DNA of 64,000 bases from DAOPYU01 sp942493245 (GTDB lineage: Bacteria; Sumerlaeota; Sumerlaeia; UBA8349). Positions 59,455-64,000 of the stretch are shown piece by piece. Position numbers and translations under genes: made by a program. The stretch spans positions 3,658,001 to 3,722,000 of the forward strand of contig OW818685.1 of assembly GCA_942493245.1 (NCBI GenBank). Direction: 5' to 3'. The number at the start of each line of letters is the position of its first letter. The stretch's first letter is position 1. The notes beneath the pieces are model-generated. The model had not been told where the DNA came from. It made no database searches and saw only the letters and a list, made by a program, of their open reading frames with translations.

Positions 59455-61617
59455 TTATTGTTCTTCGGAAGCCGAGGGAACTCGTTTCTCCACGGGAATC
59501 ACGTCCTTCATCGGCATGGCCCGTTTATTTGTCAGGATTCGATAGGGCGCCGGCCTGGCCGGGTTCGGAGCCGTGGAGAGTTGCATCTTGAGATAGTACA
59601 CAATGCCTTTATAGATACTGTCGGCTAACCTGTCAAGAAAAGCCGGATCGAGCAAAAGCATTTCATCTTCCGGGTTGGAAATGAACAGGGTCTCCACCAA
59701 GGTCGCGGGCATATGGGGCGCGCGACGCGTGACCCGCAGGTCGCGTTGCGCCACGGGTTTCCCCGACGGGGGCCGCCAGACGATACGCGGCAGACCTTCG
59801 TAGATCGTGGAGGCGAATTTTTCCTGGTGTTCGTAGGAGAAAAAAGTCAGAGGACCGCGCGCTTTCGAAGGGTCGCCATCCTCGCTGATCGAGTTGGCGT
59901 GGATGCTGACCAGAAGGTCGGCCGTGCTACTGGCGATGGCTTCGGCATGTTTGTCGAGGCTGACATAGATATCCCCCTCACGCAGGGTCTCCACTTCGGC
60001 CCCGGCGGCTTTCAGGCGCTTCTGGAGGAGCAGGGTCACCGCGAGATTGGCGTCCGACTCGGTCAGACCGGTGGCGCCAACGGCGCCGGAGTCCATACCG
60101 CCATGACCGGGCGAGATCAGCACCTTGATCCCCTGAAGGGGTTTGGCGGGATTGGCGCTCAGCTTGGGAGGAGGACGCAGAGCGAGCTGAACCCGTCCGG
60201 GCGAGTCGGCGCGGATCTGACACCCCCACGCCTCTTTGCACTTCAGCGTGAGCGTGAAAACGACCGTCAGATTGTCCGGGCGGGTGCAGGTGATTTTCTC
60301 GATCAGGGGATTGCCGGTCACCTGTTTTTCGAGTTGTTCGGCCAGGGAGCCGCTGTTCTTGCGGTTTTTCGGGTCCACGGTAAACTCGGGACCTTGAAGA
60401 TCCCAGAGCGTGAAGGTGACCTTGTTTTCCCCCTGGGGCGCTTCGACCAGCATGGGCAGGGGACGGCTGTAGGGTCGGGGAGCGGTGGCCGAGGCGTTTT
60501 TCCCGGATGGCTGGTCAGTCTGCTGAAGATCCAGGGTCAACAAGCTCCCGCCTTTGATTTTCGGGTCGGAGGACAATGCAATACCCGCAATCCGGACCGC
60601 CGCTCGTTTTTCTCGAAAATTCTGCAAACTGACGGGCAGATCCACGACACTGATCGAGCGCACCTGACTGACGGGAATCCATGCGGATTTCGATTTTCCG
60701 AGCCGAACCCGGTACTTTTCACCCGAGCGTCCGATGACATCGAGTCGCGTCTTCGCGTCCACATAGGTGAGCCGGCGCGCGCCCCAGCTGTTTTTGAACA
60801 GGGGCGTTTCATCCTCTTTCACCTCGACATAGGACTGGGTGACTGGTTGCCAGAGCGTGGTCAGAGTGCCGTTGGAGAGCGCTTCGACCGTTTCGGGTTG
60901 ACGCTGGGGAGTCGAGTCCACGGGTTCCTGCAGGAAAAGACGGATGGCCGCCTGTTCGAACCGGTCATTGGCCTGCGCCGTATAGACGCCTTCGTAAAGC
61001 CCGGCATACTCGACTTCGCCGTCCACCTGAGCCAGTTCCTGCATCGGAAGCCGTTCCGGGCGCTCGCCGATCTGGAACCAGGCGCGGGCGCCCGGACTGC
61101 CTTTGAAACGGACCCGCATCGTGTCGCCCGGCAGAAGTTCCTGATGCCCGTTGGGTTCGGACAAGCCATTGGGAGAAATCTGCAACGGGGAGGCGGGCAA
61201 AGCGGAATATGTGGTCGAACGGTACGAACTCCGGCCATAAAGGGTTACGCTTTTCGTGGTCGTATAACCCTTGCGGGAGGCCCGGAAGACAAAGATATTC
61301 TTGCCACGATCAAGCGGCAGAATACCGGCAAACGCCCCGGTCGGGAAAACGGTCTCGGGCTTCCCGTTGATCGTGAGCGTCGCATCCGGTTCCGTACATC
61401 CGAGAAAAGCCGCCTGGGAATTGAACGATTTGCCGCCGACAGGCAATTGGAGGCGCAAGACTGGACCGGAACCGGTATGGTCGTCTTGAATCTTGCTCCA
61501 TTCCTTGCGCCGCAGAGTAGGCTCCTCACGGGTTTGGGCCGAAACGGAGAAGGCGGGCAACAGGGGACAGAACAACAGCAGGAGGAAATGGAACCGAAGA
61601 AGGGTGGGTTTCAGCAT
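59455..61617 (-). CDS. N-acetylmuramoyl-L-alanine amidase (Amidase_3) with SH3-like domain
   Basis: A protein of about 720 residues. A signal peptide (LLRFHFLLLLFCPLLPAF, cleavage near VSA-QT) is followed by beta-domains and an SH3-like module at about 270-320 (TRLDVIGRSGEKYRVRLG). A beta-domain of the AMIN type lies at about 340-470. The C-terminal catalytic domain (about 490-690) has the zinc ligands H505 in SPGHGG, E in LTESDAN and H in SIHAN, plus the catalytic Glu in VETLFISN. It cuts the amide bond between MurNAc and the stem peptide. AmiC-type enzymes of this layout separate daughter cells and often need an activator. A GTG start five codons earlier is possible; neither start has a strong ribosome site. 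Confidence 0.88.
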   Translation of the reverse strand: MLKPTLLRFHFLLLLFCPLLPAFSVSAQTREEPTLRRKEWSKIQDDHTGSGPVLRLQLPVGGKSFNSQAAFLGCTEPDATLTINGKPETVFPTGAFAGILPLDRGKNIFVFRASRKGYTTTKSVTLYGRSSYRSTTYSALPASPLQISPNGLSEPNGHQELLPGDTMRVRFKGSPGARAWFQIGERPERLPMQELAQVDGEVEYAGLYEGVYTAQANDRFEQAAIRLFLQEPVDSTPQRQPETVEALSNGTLTTLWQPVTQSYVEVKEDETPLFKNSWGARRLTYVDAKTRLDVIGRSGEKYRVRLGKSKSAWIPVSQVRSISVVDLPVSLQNFREKRAAVRIAGIALSSDPKIKGGSLLTLDLQQTDQPSGKNASATAPRPYSRPLPMLVEAPQGENKVTFTLWDLQGPEFTVDPKNRKNSGSLAEQLEKQVTGNPLIEKITCTRPDNLTVVFTLTLKCKEAWGCQIRADSPGRVQLALRPPPKLSANPAKPLQGIKVLISPGHGGMDSGAVGATGLTESDANLAVTLLLQKRLKAAGAEVETLREGDIYVSLDKHAEAIASSTADLLVSIHANSISEDGDPSKARGPLTFFSYEHQEKFASTIYEGLPRIVWRPPSGKPVAQRDLRVTRRAPHMPATLVETLFISNPEDEMLLLDPAFLDRLADSIYKGIVYYLKMQLSTAPNPARPAPYRILTNKRAMPMKDVIPVEKRVPSASEEQ

Positions 61618-61763
61618 CCTGAGCAATCTCACGAAAATTCGATCGGCGGCAGAAGTAAACCGCTGGCGTCAGAAAATTCTGGCAGGATCGGGGGGGAAAA
61701 GCAACGGAAGATTCCCCGAAAATTAGCCACGAAAAGAAACCAGGGGAACGAAAACAAAAGGCG

Positions 61764-61800
61764 AGGTGGAGGCGCGGCGGATGAAGCCGCACCTCCACCT
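61764..61800 (-). terminator. Terminator of the S46 peptidase gene
   Basis: AGGTGGAGG and CCTCCACCT pair around an inner CGGC/GCCG stem. Reading on the minus strand the hairpin is followed by CGCCTTTTGTTTTCG. It lies 18 bases past the peptidase stop. Confidence 0.75.
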
Positions 61801-61817
61801 GGAGATTGTATCGGAGA

Positions 61818-64000
61818 TTATTTCTTTCCTGAAAACACCGGCTCGACTCCCATCTCGCGCAACAGGTGCCCACCGTCATCCACCGCATCGAGGAGCCACT
61901 TGAAGTAACGCACGTCGGCGTGGATCGCGCGGGTGACGTCTTCCTGGAACACCAAGTCGCTGCCAACGCCTTCGATGTTGCCGTCGAAAACGATCCCCGT
62001 GAACTCGCCCTGGGCGTTCAGGGTCGGAGAACCGGAATTGCCGCCCGTGATGTCGAGGTCGGTCAGGAAGTCAATCGGAACCCCACCAACTTTCGGGTCG
62101 GCGTAGGGACCGAACTTTTTCTCATTGATGGCCGAAATAATCCGCTGGGGCGCGTCGAATGGGTCTTCCGATTTGTTTTTTCCCCATTTTTCGACCATTT
62201 CCCACACGTTCGTGAAGGGGAAGTATTCCGGTTTCCCGGGCGCCGGACTGAATCCACGCACCGTGCCGAACGTCACGCGGATGGTGCTGTTGGCGTCGGG
62301 CGCGACTTTGCCTTGGTTCATTTCGTTGAGCGCTTCGAAGAAAAGCGGACGCAGGAACAACATCGCGCCCGCCAGGCGTTTCCCCTTTTCCTCATTTTCC
62401 TTCACCACCGGCAAAGCCTTGAGCGCGAGCTGGATCAGAGGATCGGTGGACTTCTTCAGGCTTTCGGTGTCGGCCTTGCGCAGCAACTCGATGCGTTTGT
62501 CGAGATCCGCCAGAGTCGTCTTGGCGAGCAGTTCCGAGACCTTGGCTTTGATGACATCGGCGTCGGCCTTTTCCTGACCGAAGAGTTCAACATAAATGAC
62601 AGGCCGCTGATCGGCGGGCAGAGCGACCGCTTCGCCCAGGAAAAGTTCCAGGACACCCTGTTCGATGACACGGTCGTAGTTTTTCTGAGCGCGTTCCTGC
62701 GCCTGTTCAAGGCGTTGCCAGTCGCGCTCCTGATAACCGGCTTCGCGTTCAAGGTCGGGTTTCGGACGTTCTTCGGCCAGGCGGGCAATGGTCACGGCGG
62801 ACGAGAGGAGGGTGGAACTGCCCACGATTTTCCCGAAGATGAGGTTCTTCTCGCGGTTCTTTTCCAACTCCTTGAGGAGCGTGTCAATCCGCTCAACCAC
62901 ATCGCCATATTTTTTGGCGCGTTCGGGCGTGGCGGCGATCCATTCCTTCAGTTTCTTTTCTTCGGCGACCTTTTTGTCAGCGAGTCCGATGGTTTTGGCC
63001 GCCTCGAGCACCCCCTGGCGTTTCTTCTTGCCATTTTCCTGGCCTTCAATGGTGTCGGTCACCTGGATGGTCAACTTTTCGTTTCCTTTGGCAACCGCGC
63101 GCAGGCGATCAATATGCTTTTGCCCCAATTCGACCGCGCGAGGGTATTCCCAGTTGAGGATTTCCCGGATTTCGTAGGCGGTGGCGATCCGCTGCGTGCG
63201 ACCGGGGTACCCGATCACCATCGCCAGATCGCCTTCCTGAATCCCTTTCTGAGCCAGTTTGAAGTACGATTTGGACTTGTAGGGGACGTTATCCTTCGAG
63301 TAGTCGGCGGGTTTTCCGTCGGGGCCGACATAGGCGCGCAGGAGCGAGAAATCGCCGCAGTGGCGCGGCCACATCCAGTTGTCAATGTCGCCGCCGAAGT
63401 TGCCCACGCGTTCGTGGGGCGCCCAGACCAGGCGCACATCGCGGATCTCGAGTCGGGTGATGAGGTAATACTTGCTGCCACCGTAGTAGGCCGCCACTTC
63501 GCACCGGGTGCCGGGCGTGGCCGCTTCGGCCTCCTTGACGAGTTCTTTTTTCCGCTTTTCGATGGTCTTGTAGCGCTCCAGATTGTCCTGGATGTCGCGC
63601 AGCCCATCGAGCAGGCGATCGGTCACGTCGGTGACGGCGGTGGTGACGGTCATGCGGGCGGTGGGGCCGCCGGGCAGTTCCTCGGCGCGCGTGCGGGCGG
63701 TGTAGCCGTCCTGGAGCAGGTTCTGCCCTTCCTTCGAGTTGTACTGCAACGGCCCGCGGATACAGTGGTGGTTGGTGACCACCAGGCCGTCGGGCGACAC
63801 GAACGACGCCGAACCGCCGCCCAGGCTGACAATGGCGTTGAGGGGAAATTCGAGCAGGTTGTCAAAGGTCTTCGGGTCGAGTTCCAACCCGAGTTTCTTG
63901 AGCGTTTCGCCATGCACTTTGGCAATCTGATTGGGCATCCACATGCCGCCGGGTTCGTAAACACGTTCCGCCGCGCCGCCGCTTCCCGCCAGACACAGGC
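61818..64000 (-). CDS. S46 family dipeptidyl-peptidase, DPP7-type (5' end outside window)
   Basis: The frame is open to the right edge, where it reads LCLAGSGGAAERVYEPGGMW, the end of a signal peptide and the family's mature start, so only a few codons are missing. About 727 residues are visible. S46 peptidases are chymotrypsin-fold enzymes that cut dipeptides from N-termini in the periplasm. The His is in VVTNHHC (codon 63765-63767) and the nucleophile Ser in GGNSGSP (codon 62034-62036). The later FDGNIEG carries Gly where DPP11 has Arg, which in known enzymes gives DPP7-like preference for hydrophobic residues. A long helical cap lies between the two barrel parts (about 250-530). A terminator follows. 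Confidence 0.9.
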   Translation of the reverse strand, partial: LCLAGSGGAAERVYEPGGMWMPNQIAKVHGETLKKLGLELDPKTFDNLLEFPLNAIVSLGGGSASFVSPDGLVVTNHHCIRGPLQYNSKEGQNLLQDGYTARTRAEELPGGPTARMTVTTAVTDVTDRLLDGLRDIQDNLERYKTIEKRKKELVKEAEAATPGTRCEVAAYYGGSKYYLITRLEIRDVRLVWAPHERVGNFGGDIDNWMWPRHCGDFSLLRAYVGPDGKPADYSKDNVPYKSKSYFKLAQKGIQEGDLAMVIGYPGRTQRIATAYEIREILNWEYPRAVELGQKHIDRLRAVAKGNEKLTIQVTDTIEGQENGKKKRQGVLEAAKTIGLADKKVAEEKKLKEWIAATPERAKKYGDVVERIDTLLKELEKNREKNLIFGKIVGSSTLLSSAVTIARLAEERPKPDLEREAGYQERDWQRLEQAQERAQKNYDRVIEQGVLELFLGEAVALPADQRPVIYVELFGQEKADADVIKAKVSELLAKTTLADLDKRIELLRKADTESLKKSTDPLIQLALKALPVVKENEEKGKRLAGAMLFLRPLFFEALNEMNQGKVAPDANSTIRVTFGTVRGFSPAPGKPEYFPFTNVWEMVEKWGKNKSEDPFDAPQRIISAINEKKFGPYADPKVGGVPIDFLTDLDITGGNSGSPTLNAQGEFTGIVFDGNIEGVGSDLVFQEDVTRAIHADVRYFKWLLDAVDDGGHLLREMGVEPVFSGKK

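Noticed and set aside
1..64000. tRNA, rRNA and CRISPR candidates
   Set aside because: A read-through for T-arm patterns (GGTTCRANTCC) met them only inside coding regions without a cloverleaf, and no regularly spaced repeats were found.

Overview
The window is chromosomal DNA of a moderately GC-rich bacterium (roughly 60% by eye) with dense gene packing and no tRNA, rRNA, phage, insertion sequence or CRISPR array that I can see. It looks Gram-negative and free-living: it encodes many exported proteins, a type II-secretion-type pseudopilin, an S46 (DPP7/11-type) periplasmic peptidase, a zinc amidase, system II cytochrome c biogenesis (ResB/CcsA), secreted glycosidases including a GH97 enzyme, and a giant Reg_prop/Y_Y_Y hybrid sensor kinase. 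This mix suggests a polysaccharide-using member of the PVC group or of a candidate phylum such as Sumerlaeota or Hydrogenedentota. That placement is inference; no marker gene in the window settles it.

Layout. (1) 1-6825: an operon of hydrogenase-4/complex I-like subunits (B-C-E-F-G-HI). Its catalytic subunit lacks every nickel-ligand cysteine of the [NiFe] site, and its ferredoxin and small subunits are fused into one protein, so it is best read as an Ehr-type complex and not a hydrogenase. (2) 6882-13404: an HU protein, then a secreted clan-A glycoside hydrolase, a YhcH/YiaL protein and a secreted protein resembling an alpha/alpha-barrel. (3) 13459-20942: a HEXXH protein and a membrane protein that share an upstream box, then prfC, a GH97 glycosidase and a small DUF4405-like membrane protein. 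(4) 20975-25796: a resB-ccsA pair between two copies of a composite intergenic repeat. (5) 25873-32079: a membrane glycosyltransferase with ychF, a HEAT-like protein, a lone gspG and a D-lactate dehydrogenase. (6) 32459-35002: a secreted FG-GAP protein. (7) 35366-45949: a minus-strand locus with a 1,573-residue hybrid sensor kinase followed by five sugar-catabolism genes (Gfo/Idh/MocA, TIM-barrel isomerase, SDR, FAD enzyme, KDPG aldolase). (8) 46268-56856: gapA, two unknown membrane-anchored proteins, a YfhO-type membrane protein, a PKD protein and a small conserved-looking protein. (9) 56968-64000: envelope genes on the minus strand: a TPR protein with a long Pro-Thr spacer, an N-acetylmuramoyl-L-alanine amidase and an S46 peptidase cut by the window end.

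Together the genes suggest an organism that breaks down glycans and peptides outside the cytoplasm, feeds an unusual sugar through oxidoreductase, isomerase and aldolase steps to pyruvate and triose phosphate (KDPG aldolase, GapA, LdhA), and conserves energy with an ion-pumping Ehr-like complex plus c-type cytochromes. The most interesting items are the Ehr-like complex, the sensor-linked sugar locus, and the repeats and regulatory boxes between genes.
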